A stretch of 64,000 nt of DNA from G963674505 sp964575975 (GTDB lineage: Bacteria; Desulfobacterota; Desulfobacteria; Desulfobacterales; SKZT01). Position numbers and translations under genes: made by a program. The notes under the pieces are model-generated. The model was given only the letters and a program-made list of their open reading frames with translations. It had not been told where the DNA came from and did no database searches. Where the stretch lies: positions 1 to 64,000 of the forward strand of contig CAZNTU010000001.1 in NCBI GenBank assembly GCA_964575975.1, in the 5' to 3' direction. Positions within the stretch are counted from its first letter, which is position 1. Every line of letters begins with the position of its first letter. Of the stretch, positions 52,886 through 61,918 are shown piece by piece.

Positions 52886-54538
52886 TTAATCGTTTTCCCC
52901 TTCCGCCGTGATTTCGGCCAGAGTTTCCGACCATTCGGCCATTTTTTCGAGAAGGGGTGAAAGGGTCGAGGTTTTCAAGGCGGACACTGCCACGCCGCCC
53001 AAGATTCTTTCCAATTTTCTCGCCTCGTACTCCTCCACCCTATCGGCCTTGTTCAAGACCCGAATCACCGGGATGCTTTCCAAATCCAAATCTTCCAGGA
53101 TTTTTTCGACGGATTCGACCTGATCCTCGAATCGTGGGTTTGAAATGTCGATCACGTGCAAGAGAAGGTCCGCGCTTTCCAACTCCTCCAGCGTGGCTCT
53201 GAAAGCGACCTTCAAATCCTCGGGAAGGTTTTTTATAAATCCAACGGTATCGGTGACGATCACTTCGATGTCCTTTGGGAACCGGAGTCTTCTGCTGGAC
53301 GGGTCCAAAGTCGCGAACAACTTGCTTTCGGCCAGCACATTGCTGTTCGTCAGCGTGTTCAGAAGCGTGGACTTGCCCGCGTTGGTGTAGCCGATAATCG
53401 AGATGACGGGAAGCCCTTTCTTGTTCCTGAGAGAGCGTTGCTGTTTCCTTTGTTTCCGGACGGCCTCGAGAGATTCTTCCAAGCGCGTGATTTTGTCCCT
53501 TACGCGACGTCGGTTGATTTCCAGCTTTGTTTCTCCGGGTCCCCGTCCTCCGATGCCGCCGGTCAACCTGGACATGGCCGTGTTTTTGGTCACGAGCCTG
53601 GGCAGAAGATATTTCAATTGGGCAAGCTCCACCTGGAGCTTTCCCTCCCTTGTCCGTGCCCGCTGGGCGAAGATATCCAGTATCAACTGCGTCCTGTCTA
53701 TGATTTTCAGCTCCGTCGCATCGGTAATGGAGCGAATTTGCGACGGGTTAAGCTCCTGGTCGAAAATCAGGAGGGACGCGAATTTCTGGAGGGCCAAGAC
53801 GACAAGCTCCCGAACTTTGCCGCTTCCCATCAGAAACCTAGGGTCCGCTTTCGTCCTGTGCTGGACGACGGTTCCTGCAACCTGAATTCCGCTGGTTTTC
53901 GCAAGTTCCTTCAGTTCCGAGAGAGAATCCTCCGCGACGGACCGCAGTTCGGAGGTCACGCTGATCAAAAGGGCCCGTTCCGTTTTCGCTCCGGATTCTA
54001 ACGCCTTCCTTTGCCGCGACAACTCCGCCTCCAAGGCTTGGATCAAGCCGAGACAATCGATGCCGGGACGGTAAGGATCGACCGGTGCCAGTATCTGGTA
54101 GGGATTGCTCGTGTCGCCCGGATGAACATGTCCCACGTGGATTTTTTCCGGATGCCCCTCGCCCTTGAAAGTGACAGCCGCCATCATATCCAGGCTGAGC
54201 ATGGAAAGGTCGGTTAGATCGTCCATCGACAACGGCTCGTTTTTCAAATGGGTGTGGACGCACCGCAACCCTTTCAACCGGTCGGGTGCCGTTCGATAGG
54301 CGCTCAAATCCGGAATGACTATATTTTGCTGGTCTCCGATTACTACGAAATGGACCTTGCCGAGCCTGTCGATTAAGAGACCGATTTGGCGGCCAATCTC
54401 GGAAGACAGGTCGCAAATCTCCCTTGCCAGCTCGGTTGAAACCACGTTTTCAGGGGATGTTTTTCTTCGGTAGAGTCTTTCCAGCCTTTTCAACTGGTTG
54501 GATTTAAGCCCTCCCGTATTTCCGTACACTTTCTTCAT
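52886..54538 (-). CDS. hflX: Ribosome-associated GTPase HflX
   Basis: A GTPase that splits stalled 70S ribosomes. The 550-residue product has a long N-terminal domain (VHTHLKNEPLSMDDLTDL), the HflX-specific HRTKADPRFLMGSGKV and ELNPSQIRSITDATELKIIDRTQLILDIFAQRA in the linker, then a G domain with GYTNAGKSTLLNTL, DTVGFIKNLPEDL and VLNKADR. It is longer than E. coli HflX (426) because of the N-terminal extension, found in many anaerobes. Its stop is three bases from the CDF stop. Confidence 0.95.
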   Translation of the reverse strand: MKKVYGNTGGLKSNQLKRLERLYRRKTSPENVVSTELAREICDLSSEIGRQIGLLIDRLGKVHFVVIGDQQNIVIPDLSAYRTAPDRLKGLRCVHTHLKNEPLSMDDLTDLSMLSLDMMAAVTFKGEGHPEKIHVGHVHPGDTSNPYQILAPVDPYRPGIDCLGLIQALEAELSRQRKALESGAKTERALLISVTSELRSVAEDSLSELKELAKTSGIQVAGTVVQHRTKADPRFLMGSGKVRELVVLALQKFASLLIFDQELNPSQIRSITDATELKIIDRTQLILDIFAQRARTREGKLQVELAQLKYLLPRLVTKNTAMSRLTGGIGGRGPGETKLEINRRRVRDKITRLEESLEAVRKQRKQQRSLRNKKGLPVISIIGYTNAGKSTLLNTLTNSNVLAESKLFATLDPSSRRLRFPKDIEVIVTDTVGFIKNLPEDLKVAFRATLEELESADLLLHVIDISNPRFEDQVESVEKILEDLDLESIPVIRVLNKADRVEEYEARKLERILGGVAVSALKTSTLSPLLEKMAEWSETLAEITAEGEND

Positions 54539-54582
54539 ATGACTTTACAATAAGACGTGAACAAAGAGTCGTCCAATTTTTG

Positions 54583-55956
54583 TCATCTGAGCATATCTTC
54601 CGAAGCCGAGTTCTCGAAACGGGTGTATTGATTCAAAAAGGTCAAAGGCACTTTACCGGTGGGACCGTTTCGTTGCTTGGCAATGATCAGCTCCGCAGTC
54701 CCCCGGTTGGGGTTGTTTTCTTCCTTGTTGTAGACTTCGTCCCTGTATATGAAAGCTACCAGGTCGGCGTCCTGCTCCAGAGCGCCCGACTCCCTCAAAT
54801 CGGAAAGTTGGGGACGTTTGTCGCTCCGCTCCTCCAGCTTCCGGTTCAGTTGCGACAAGGCCAATACGGGAAGCTCAAGCTCCTTCGCGAGATTTTTCAA
54901 GGCTCTCGACATCTCCGAAATTTCCAGATCCCTCCTTTCGATGGATGTTCGGCTTTTCATGAGCTGGAGATAATCGATCACGACAAGTCCGATATCGTGC
55001 TCCATTTTAAGCCTGCGAGTCTTGGCGCGAATTTCCAGCGCGGATATGTCCGCCGAATCGTCGATAAAAATGGGCGCGCTCGCCAAAAGACTGGCCGCGT
55101 CGGTTATGCGAAGCCAGTCTTCGTCCGTGAAAAAGCCGGTCCTGATTCTGGACGAATCCACCCTGGCCTCGGAGCAGAGCATTCTCATGGACAATTGTTC
55201 CTTCGACATTTCAAGGGAAAATATCGCCGCGGGAACATTGGCCCCGACCGCCGCGTTCCGGGCGAGATTCAAGGCGAAAGCGGTCTTTCCCATGCTGGGG
55301 CGCGCGGCCAATATGATGAGGTCCGCCTTCTGCAACCCGGACGTCATTTGGTCAAGCTTTGTAAAACCGGTTTCCACCCCTGTGATCAGCGACCTTTTCC
55401 CTTGACGCTCCTCGATGGCCTCGATGCTCTTTTCGATGATCTGGGAAAGCTGATAAAAGGACGGCTTGATCTTGTTTTCCGACACCTGGAAAATGGCATC
55501 CTCGGCAAAATCGAGAACCTCGTCCACGTTTCCCCCGTCGTCGAAACATTTTTGGACGATCGCCTGGGATTTTTGGATGAGTCGTCTGAGACACGCCTTG
55601 TCGTGGATTATTTTGGCGTAGAACTTGACGTTGACTGCCAAAGGCACGGTGGTTACCAAGCCTGCCAGGTAGGCGGCTCCGCCGGCTTTTTCCAGCTTGT
55701 TTTTTTCTCTCAGACGGTTGGTAAGAGTAACAAGATCGATCGGTTGGTTTTCGGTGAAAAGATCCGTTATCACCGAAAATATGACCTGATGCGAATTATG
55801 GTAAAAATCGTCCGGAGACAGGCTTTCCAATATGTCGAGCAAGGTGCTGTTGTCAAAGAGGATGGCGCTTAATATGGACTCCTCGGCCTCCAAGTTGTGG
55901 GGAGGGAGGTGATGAAGGGACTGATCTCGCGATTTCCATTGTTCCGCCTGGGGCAT
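54583..55956 (-). CDS. dnaB: Replicative DNA helicase
   Basis: The hexameric helicase that unwinds the fork and recruits DnaG primase. The 457-residue product has an N-terminal domain (HNLEAEESILSAILFDNS), the RecA core with ILAARPSMGKTAFALNLA (Walker A), FSLEMSKEQLSMRM, IDDSADISALEIRAKTRRL, VIDYLQLM (Walker B) and ALSQLNRKLEERSDKRPQLS, plus the C-terminal KQRNGPTGKVPLTF. It ends the rpsF operon, downstream of rplI. Confidence 0.97.
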   Translation of the reverse strand: MPQAEQWKSRDQSLHHLPPHNLEAEESILSAILFDNSTLLDILESLSPDDFYHNSHQVIFSVITDLFTENQPIDLVTLTNRLREKNKLEKAGGAAYLAGLVTTVPLAVNVKFYAKIIHDKACLRRLIQKSQAIVQKCFDDGGNVDEVLDFAEDAIFQVSENKIKPSFYQLSQIIEKSIEAIEERQGKRSLITGVETGFTKLDQMTSGLQKADLIILAARPSMGKTAFALNLARNAAVGANVPAAIFSLEMSKEQLSMRMLCSEARVDSSRIRTGFFTDEDWLRITDAASLLASAPIFIDDSADISALEIRAKTRRLKMEHDIGLVVIDYLQLMKSRTSIERRDLEISEMSRALKNLAKELELPVLALSQLNRKLEERSDKRPQLSDLRESGALEQDADLVAFIYRDEVYNKEENNPNRGTAELIIAKQRNGPTGKVPLTFLNQYTRFENSASEDMLR

Positions 55957-56033
55957 GGCGCATTTCTCCCGTGAGTGAAAAAGGGCGGCCTTTAGGTAGC
56001 GCGCCGCCCAATACGGCCAAAACTATGGAAGCT

Positions 56034-56477
56034 TTATTCGGGGACGACTTCCACCGTGATTTCAGGCTCGATTTCGTTATACACGCGGACAGGTACCTGG
56101 TAGGTCCCCAATTCTTTGATCGGTTCCGGCAGAAGAATCATCCTTTTTTGGATTTCGATGCCGTTTTTATGCAAAGCCTCGGCAATGTCCCGCGCCTGAA
56201 CGGAGCCGTAAAGACGTTTTTCCTCGCTGATTTTGGCGGAGATGGTGCAAGAGACTCCTTCCAAGCGCTTGGCCATTTCCCCTGCCTGTTCTTTTTCCTT
56301 TGCGATCTGCAATTCGAATTTAACCTTCGCCTGCTCCATCATCTTGCGATTCTGGGGAGTGGCGAGAACGGCCTTGCCTTGGGGCAGAAGATAGTTTCTG
56401 GCGTACCCATCGGCTACTTTCACCTCGGAGCCTATCAGTCCGAGATGCTCGACGGTTTCCTTTAATATCAGTTTCAT
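56034..56477 (-). CDS. rplI: 50S ribosomal protein L9
   Basis: Binds 23S rRNA near the L1 stalk. The 147-residue product starts MKLILKETVEHLGLIGSEV, with the L9 signature GLIGSEVKVADGYARNYLLP and the long connecting helix (MMEQAKVKFELQIAKEKEQA), then the C-terminal domain LYGSVQARDIAEAL. Full length. Confidence 0.97.
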   Translation of the reverse strand: MKLILKETVEHLGLIGSEVKVADGYARNYLLPQGKAVLATPQNRKMMEQAKVKFELQIAKEKEQAGEMAKRLEGVSCTISAKISEEKRLYGSVQARDIAEALHKNGIEIQKRMILLPEPIKELGTYQVPVRVYNEIEPEITVEVVPE

Positions 56478-56528
56478 ATATTGCCTCCGTATAGAGTTGT
56501 ATCTTGTAAATTTTTATCTCGAACTCTT

Positions 56529-57464
56529 TTATTTTTCTAGCTTTCTGAAATTCAACCACATATCGAAAAATCCGACCCCGCTCACCAGCCACACCATTGT
56601 AAGCTGCATGCCTATGAAAGCGTAAAAAATATATCGAAGCAAAGGCGGAAAATCTTTTTTTTCAAAGAAAAAAGAAATGATCGCGATACCTTGAAAAAAA
56701 TATATGGTCGTCAAAACCAGAAAGCCGTTCAATCCCAGCAAAAAAGTATTTTTTTCCTGGATCAAAAGCATAATGCCCGAGGCGATCACAGCCCATACTA
56801 GCGGTTCGGGAGCGCTCCACGCCCTGAGAGGACCGAAGTTCGGATACGCAATACCGGCGGTCGCGAAAACGATTCGTGCGAGCATCAAATTGCACCAGGC
56901 GGCGAATAGAGTTGCCGCCACGACAGCGCCCGGTATTATGCCAAACATGAAATACCGGATTTGGTCCAAGGAGTTCCGAATCGCCTGGATTTGGTCCTGT
57001 GGTGCTCCCATCTCTTCGTAGTAGGCGATGGAAAGCTCGAGGTTCTTCTCGATGAAAACCTCGGCCGTCGAAATAACGCCCGATTCCGAAGACGCGCTTA
57101 AATACAGAAGGCCGGCGACGGCCCAAAAGACGCAACACGCATACAGCACGGTCTTCTCGATGGAAAGCCCTCTCCGGAACGTTTCGCCCAACGCGAACCC
57201 CAACAGCATAAGCTGGGCGAAATAATATACGTCGAAAGACGCTTTGCCGCTAAGAACGAAAATGAACAGGGTGGCTCCGGCGATCACCAACCCCGCCGGT
57301 TTTCGTCCCAGTTTTACGCGATAGAACAAAATCGGAAGCGGTACGAATACGCTGAAAAGGATTCCAACAACCGGAAGATATGCGCAAACGACGAAAATCA
57401 GGCTCGTCAGCACCACGCCCTTGGCAATTCCGCTATGTGCATCTTTCGCCTGCGTCTGATGCAC
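56529..57464 (-). CDS. DUF2232 (YybS-like) membrane protein
   Basis: A 311-residue integral membrane protein with about eight hydrophobic segments, placed between rpsR and rplI, the typical position of DUF2232/YybS proteins in Firmicutes and Desulfobacterota. Its function is unknown, though a transporter-like role has been suggested for the family. The start is GTG at 57464 with AGGAG six bases upstream, inside the gap after rpsR. Confidence 0.85.
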   Translation of the reverse strand: MHQTQAKDAHSGIAKGVVLTSLIFVVCAYLPVVGILFSVFVPLPILFYRVKLGRKPAGLVIAGATLFIFVLSGKASFDVYYFAQLMLLGFALGETFRRGLSIEKTVLYACCVFWAVAGLLYLSASSESGVISTAEVFIEKNLELSIAYYEEMGAPQDQIQAIRNSLDQIRYFMFGIIPGAVVAATLFAAWCNLMLARIVFATAGIAYPNFGPLRAWSAPEPLVWAVIASGIMLLIQEKNTFLLGLNGFLVLTTIYFFQGIAIISFFFEKKDFPPLLRYIFYAFIGMQLTMVWLVSGVGFFDMWLNFRKLEK

Positions 57465-57529
57465 CCTTGTCTCCTATCCTCTCGGGCTCTCTTCAGTCGC
57501 CCCGGTCTTCCGATTTATTCCGATGTTAT

Positions 57530-57799
57530 TCAGCCAACCTCGAACGTGCCCACGAACGGAAGAAGAGCAATGGAACGTGCTCTTTTTATGGCCAGATTCA
57601 ACTCTCTCTGATGCTTGGCGCATGCCCCGGATATACGTCTGGGTATGATTTTTCCGCGCTCGGTAGTGAAATATTTCAAAGCCGCCGGGTCTTTGTAGGT
57701 TATTTCGAGCTTGCTGTCCGCGCAAAAACGACAGACCTTGCGGCGATGAAAGACTCGTCTTTTTCTTCTGGGGCCAAAGCTTTTCTTGGGTGCGGGCAT
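57530..57799 (-). CDS. rpsR: 30S ribosomal protein S18
   Basis: Pairs with S6 on the 30S platform. The 89-residue product has the RKVCRFCADSKLEITYKDP start, ERGKIIPRRISGACAKHQRE and AIKRARSIALLPFV. The CRFC...C set keeps the zinc-binding C+ type. Confidence 0.97.
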   Translation of the reverse strand: MPAPKKSFGPRRKRRVFHRRKVCRFCADSKLEITYKDPAALKYFTTERGKIIPRRISGACAKHQRELNLAIKRARSIALLPFVGTFEVG

Positions 57800-57802
57800 G
57801 AT

Positions 57803-58249
57803 TTATTCCTCCTCCTCGATCTCGTCTTCTGTTTCGGCGTTTTCGTAATTGTCCTCGGAAGCCTCTTCGGTTCGAACCGAAGACTCTGCCGTCTCCTGCG
57901 CCGAAGTTGCTCTTTTGGGCTCCGCCTCTTCCATTTCCTTTTTCACTTGATCCGGATCGACATCCTTGTCGAGCACGACTGTCATATACTTCATAACCCG
58001 ATCGTCGATTCGGAAAAAGCGTTCAAGTTCCTGAACCAAGTCTCCCTCTCCGCAATAATCGAAAAGGACATAGTACCCGCGAACCTTTTTCTTGATTTCA
58101 TAGGCGAGTTTTCTTGTTCCCCATTCATCGACAAGCACGGTCATTCCCTTGTGTTGTTCGATTATCTCGCCGCATCGCTCCAAGAAATTAGCCCTTGCCT
58201 CCGACGGAACGTCCGGATCGACAATGGCAACAGTTTCGTATCTTCTCAT
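57803..58249 (-). CDS. rpsF: 30S ribosomal protein S6
   Basis: Partner of S18 on the 30S platform and a likely regulator of its own mRNA. The 148-residue product starts MRRYETVAIVDPDV with LVDEWGTRKLAYEIKKKVRG and FDYCGEGDLVQELERFFRI. The C-terminal 45 residues are a Glu-rich tail, a natural place for glutamylation as in E. coli. Three bases separate it from rpsR. Confidence 0.96.
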   Translation of the reverse strand: MRRYETVAIVDPDVPSEARANFLERCGEIIEQHKGMTVLVDEWGTRKLAYEIKKKVRGYYVLFDYCGEGDLVQELERFFRIDDRVMKYMTVVLDKDVDPDQVKKEMEEAEPKRATSAQETAESSVRTEEASEDNYENAETEDEIEEEE

Positions 58250-58271
58250 GCAACCTCCTTATGGATATAAA

Positions 58272-58293
58272 GCCCCGGTCTCACGGCCGGAGC
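58272..58293 (-). promoter_or_regulatory. rpsF leader hairpin (S6:S18-binding candidate)
   Basis: On the minus strand GCTCCGG (58287-58293) pairs with CCGGGGC (58272-58278) around the loop CCGTGAGA. The CCG in the loop and the position before rpsF fit the S6:S18 leader motif known in many bacteria, but I have not confirmed the remaining conserved bases. Confidence 0.5.
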
Positions 58294-58311
58294 AAGGATA
58301 AAAAACGGAAA

Positions 58312-58341
58312 TTAATATTACGGAACGCTCCGCTTTGTCAA
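58312..58341 (-). promoter_or_regulatory. Sigma70 promoter of the rpsF operon
   Basis: On the minus strand TTGACA (58336-58341) lies 18 bases from TATTAA (58312-58317). Confidence 0.5.
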
Positions 58342-58382
58342 CGACAATTTTAAAGATTGGTTTTGTTCCGTAAACGTCGCGT

Positions 58383-58431
58383 AAAAAAAACGCTTCGGTT
58401 TTTCATCCTCGCGGACTTTTACCGAAGCGTT
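58383..58431 (-). terminator. Terminator after the cytochrome gene
   Basis: On the minus strand AACGCTTCGGT (58421-58431) pairs with ACCGAAGCGTT (58389-58399) around a 21-base loop and is followed by a run of T (58383-58390). It stops the cytochrome transcript before rpsF. Confidence 0.9.
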
Positions 58432-58505
58432 TGTTTTGGATTCGCCGGCGAATTTACCGACCTGTTCAATTCGGCTCGCCTATGCGACCGAATGCTCAAG
58501 AACGC

Positions 58506-59201
58506 CTATTTGTGCTTGGAATGATTGGCCTCTTCGGCCTTTTCGGTCTCGTTCGCCTCCTCGGCTTCGCCAGCTTCCTCCGAAGCGGCTTCTTCCGTCT
58601 CCTCGACTGCGGCCTCGTCGCCGTGTTCGCCGCCGGTTTTCGGATGGCAACCGTTACAGGCTACAGGCGCAGCCTTGGTGTTGTTTTCCTGATTGTATTT
58701 TCGGTGGCATCCGCGACAGGTCATATGCACTGCTTCGCCATGGTACTTAAGAAGCTCGTCCTTGCCCAATTTGGGAGCAGTCATGCCTCTAGACGCAAGA
58801 CCGGGGTTGTCGTGACACTCGATGCATTTCTGGATTGCCATGACTTCCATAGGATTGCCCTGCTCGTCCATGTGGCATTCGCCACAACTCTGCTCGCTGT
58901 GGCTGTTGTGGGTCTCCTCCAAGTCGTGGCAATTTATGCAGGTCGGCGCTTTTTCGCCCATTTTAAAAGAAGCCAAAGGCTCGCCGTCTTCATTGTGGTG
59001 GCAGGCGCCGCAGCTCAATTTGTATTCCGCAACGTGCTTGTTGTGGCTGAATTCGACAATTCCCCTTTCGTGGGTCTTGTAAGCATCCGATTCCATCCTT
59101 ACCACTTCGGGGCCCAATGCTCCCGCAAAAACCCCCACAGCGACAAAAAGAATCGCAAAAACCGCCGTGGCACAGGTCGAAGATAAAGACATTTTCCTCA
59201 T
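58506..59201 (-). CDS. Exported hexahaem cytochrome c
   Basis: A 231-residue periplasmic multihaem cytochrome. The signal peptide covers about residues 1-27. Six haem motifs: CGACH, CINCH, CGECH, CIECH, CRGCH and CNGCH, with extra His (HNKH, HSEQS region) as sixth ligands. The spacing resembles class III (c3-type) cytochromes. After the last motif (near residue 185) comes a 45-residue acidic Glu/Ala tail ending NHSKHK, unusual for the family. It would carry low-potential electrons between periplasmic and inner-membrane partners; no partner is adjacent. Confidence 0.9.
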   Translation of the reverse strand: MRKMSLSSTCATAVFAILFVAVGVFAGALGPEVVRMESDAYKTHERGIVEFSHNKHVAEYKLSCGACHHNEDGEPLASFKMGEKAPTCINCHDLEETHNSHSEQSCGECHMDEQGNPMEVMAIQKCIECHDNPGLASRGMTAPKLGKDELLKYHGEAVHMTCRGCHRKYNQENNTKAAPVACNGCHPKTGGEHGDEAAVEETEEAASEEAGEAEEANETEKAEEANHSKHK

Positions 59202-59239
59202 AAACCTATTGAACCTCCTTTCAAGTTAATAAAAATAGT

Positions 59240-59274
59240 TTGGTACTCCTACCAATTGAGCACGGATATGTCAA
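59240..59274 (-). promoter_or_regulatory. Cytochrome promoter with overlapping palindrome
   Basis: On the minus strand TTGACA (59269-59274) lies 17 bases from a weak -10 (TAGGAG, 59246-59251). A perfect palindrome, TTGGTAGGAGTACCAA (59240-59255), covers that -10 and looks like an operator; the poor -10 suggests activator or alternative-sigma control. Confidence 0.5.
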
Positions 59275-59376
59275 TATATAAAAAAAACAAGCATATTCGG
59301 TGTATTATCCGAAGCTTATCCAATTTTCGAAAACCGAGCGACTTCGTGTCCGTTTTTCGGCTCCGACAATATTTCT

Positions 59377-61056
59377 TCAGCGCGTCAGACGCCGGTACTT
59401 AATTCTTCGGGGAACGGAGGCGTCGGCTCCCAGTCGCTTTTTGCGATCAGCTTCGTACTCCGACCAGTTTCCATTGAAAAACACGGCCCGACTGTCCCCT
59501 TCGAACGCGAGTATATGGGTGGCGATGCGGTCCAAAAACCATCGGTCGTGGCTGATAACGACAGCGCATCCGGCGAAATTTTCCAACGCCTCCTCCAATG
59601 CCCTCAACGTGTTGACATCCAAGTCGTTTGTGGGTTCGTCCAAAAGAATGACGTTGGCCTCCCTGCGAAGCATTTTCGATAGATGCACCCGGTTTCTTTG
59701 TCCGCCGGAAAGCGTGCCGACGGGCTTTTGCTGGTCGGCTCCCGAGAAATTGAACCGGGCCGCGTAAGCGCGGGAATTCACCAGACGATCGCCCAGACGG
59801 ATTTGTTCGTCTCCCCCCGAAATTTCCTCCCATACGGTTTTGTTCGGGTCAAGGCCGCGCTCCTGCTCCACGTAAGCAATCTTGACCGTTTCTCCGAGGC
59901 GCAAGACTCCACCGTCGGGTTTTTCCAGCCCGCAAATCATCTTGAACAACGTCGTTTTTCCCGCGCCGTTGGGACCGATCACTCCCACTATTCCTCCCGG
60001 AGGCATGCTGAAATTCAGGTTCTCCATCAGCAAACGGTCCCCGTACGCCTTGGAAACGTCCTTGGCCTCGATAACCACGTCTCCCAGGCGGGGTCCCGGC
60101 GGAATATAGATCTCCAGCTCCCTTTCCCGTCTTTCCGTTTCCTTGGACAATAACGCCTCGTACGAATTGATTCTGGCCTGGCTTTTGGCGTGTCTTCCCT
60201 TGGGCGACATTCTGATCCACTCCAGCTCTCTCTCGAGGGTTTTCTGACGCGCGCTCTCCGATTTTTCCTCCCGGCGCAGCCGCTCCTTTTTCTGTTCGAG
60301 CCAGCTCGAATAGTTGCCTTTCCAAGGAATGCCGCGGCCCCGGTCCAGTTCCAGTACCCAACCGGCCACGTTGTCGAGGAAATATCTGTCATGGGTTACC
60401 GCTATCACGGTCCCCGGATATTGCTGAAGATGATGCTCCAGCCACGCGACACTCTCGGCGTCCAAGTGGTTGGTGGGCTCGTCCAACAGAAGAATGTCCG
60501 GTTTCTGCAACAACAGGCGACACAAGGCCGTGCGACGCTTTTCTCCGCCCGAAAGAACGTTGACCGGCGTGTCTCCAGGCGGACAGCGCAACGCGTCCAT
60601 GGCCATGTCGAGCCTGGATTCCAGATCCCATGCGTCGGACGCGTCAAGTTTGTCCTGAACCTCCCCCTGTCTTTCGATCAACTTGTTCATCTCGTCGTCG
60701 TCCAGCGGTTCGGCGAACTTCATGTTGATTTCCTCGAACTCCCTCAACAGCTCGACCGTTTCCCGAACCCCTTCCTCCACGACTTCCCGAACCGTCTTAT
60801 CGACATCGACAAGCGGTTCCTGCTCCAAGAATCCCACCGTATGTCCGGGGGAAAGAATCGTTTCGCCGACGAAATTCTTGTCGACACCGGCGAGGATTTT
60901 CAAGAGGGAACTTTTTCCCGCGCCATTCAAACCCAACACCCCGATTTTCGCCCCGTAAAAATACGAGAGGGATATGTCGTTCAAAACCGGCTTTTTATCG
61001 TAGAACTTGCCGACCTTTATCATGGAATATATGATTTTTTCGTTTTCGTTGCTCAT
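59377..61056 (-). CDS. ettA: Energy-dependent translational throttle protein (ABC-F)
   Basis: A 559-residue ABC-F ATPase that binds the ribosomal E site and gates translation by the ATP/ADP ratio. Two ABC domains: first GLNGAGKSSLLKILAG with LSGGEKRRTALCRLLLQ, second GPNGAGKTTLFKMICGLE with LSGGQRNRVHLSKML. The EttA arm inserted in domain 1 and the P-site linker are present. GGAGG precedes the ATG. Confidence 0.95.
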   Translation of the reverse strand: MSNENEKIIYSMIKVGKFYDKKPVLNDISLSYFYGAKIGVLGLNGAGKSSLLKILAGVDKNFVGETILSPGHTVGFLEQEPLVDVDKTVREVVEEGVRETVELLREFEEINMKFAEPLDDDEMNKLIERQGEVQDKLDASDAWDLESRLDMAMDALRCPPGDTPVNVLSGGEKRRTALCRLLLQKPDILLLDEPTNHLDAESVAWLEHHLQQYPGTVIAVTHDRYFLDNVAGWVLELDRGRGIPWKGNYSSWLEQKKERLRREEKSESARQKTLERELEWIRMSPKGRHAKSQARINSYEALLSKETERRERELEIYIPPGPRLGDVVIEAKDVSKAYGDRLLMENLNFSMPPGGIVGVIGPNGAGKTTLFKMICGLEKPDGGVLRLGETVKIAYVEQERGLDPNKTVWEEISGGDEQIRLGDRLVNSRAYAARFNFSGADQQKPVGTLSGGQRNRVHLSKMLRREANVILLDEPTNDLDVNTLRALEEALENFAGCAVVISHDRWFLDRIATHILAFEGDSRAVFFNGNWSEYEADRKKRLGADASVPRRIKYRRLTR

Positions 61057-61298
61057 TTCCGCGCAACCTCCTTGACCAAGCGAATAAAAAAATATTGATG
61101 TTTCAGGAACGAGAACTTAAAATTAAAAACAAATCGTTGACAACCCTATTGATAAAAATGCATATGGTCAAGAATATTGTGGGCTCGCATGATTTATTAC
61201 GGAGAATGGGCCGGACGTCATTGGTACAGGCGGCTTTCATCGTGTAATGCGTAACCTGTGAAAAGCATTGATTAAACTTAAAAATCAAGGAGACGGGA

Positions 61299-61697
61299 AT
61301 GAAACTTTACGTGGGCAACCTGGCGTACCAGGTAACCGAAAGCGATTTGCGCGAAGCTTTCGAAAAATTCGGCCAGGTGGATTCGGTCGCGATCATCAAA
61401 GATAAATCCACAGGGCAATCCAAGGGGTTCGGGTTTGTCGAAATGCCCTCCAGCGGCGAGGCCCAAGCCGCTATCGACGACCTTAACGGCAAGGAGTTCA
61501 AAGCCAGGGCGATGAAAGTCAACGAGGCCCGTCCGCGAGAAGGTGGGGGAGGGGGCGGAAGAGGAGATGCCGGTTTCCGTCCTAAAGGCGGCCCCAGAGG
61601 AGGACGCGGTCCTGGCGGAGGCGGGGGAGGACGCGGTCCCCGCAGCGGTGGCGGCGGAACCGGACGCGGTTCGAGCGGAGGCGGACGCCGTTATTAA
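61299..61697 (+). CDS. Glycine-rich RRM RNA-binding protein
   Basis: A 132-residue RNA-binding protein: one RRM with RNP2 MKLYVGNLAYQV and RNP1 KGFGFVEM (residues about 1-80), followed by a Gly/Arg-rich tail (GGGGGGRGDAG, RGPGGGGGGRG). It resembles cold-inducible RBPs of bacteria. The leader is about 140 bases, if TTGACA at 61137-61142 with a downstream AT-rich box is its promoter. A GGCAAGGG/CCCTTGCC hairpin (61750-61778) follows. Confidence 0.9.
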   Translation: MKLYVGNLAYQVTESDLREAFEKFGQVDSVAIIKDKSTGQSKGFGFVEMPSSGEAQAAIDDLNGKEFKARAMKVNEARPREGGGGGGRGDAGFRPKGGPRGGRGPGGGGGGRGPRSGGGGTGRGSSGGGRRY

Positions 61698-61749
61698 AGT
61701 TCGAACGATCCACGCCAATTGAAATCCGACCAAATTTCACAACAAATAC

Positions 61750-61778
61750 GGCAAGGGCGCGAAATTCGCTCCCTTGCC
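61750..61778 (+). terminator. Strong hairpin after the RRM gene
   Basis: GGCAAGGG (61750-61757) pairs with CCCTTGCC (61771-61778), but no T-run follows; termination or RNA stability role is unclear. Confidence 0.35.
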
Positions 61779-61918
61779 GACCCAGTCGCAACAGGCTTCC
61801 ATAAAAACACGGACGCCGCAAAAAAGAAAAGACGCTTCAAGACTGTGTTGATACAAGAGCATTCCCAAGTAACCGACGGGAAAAACAAACACGGAAAAAA
61901 AGCCTTTCGAATGCCGAC

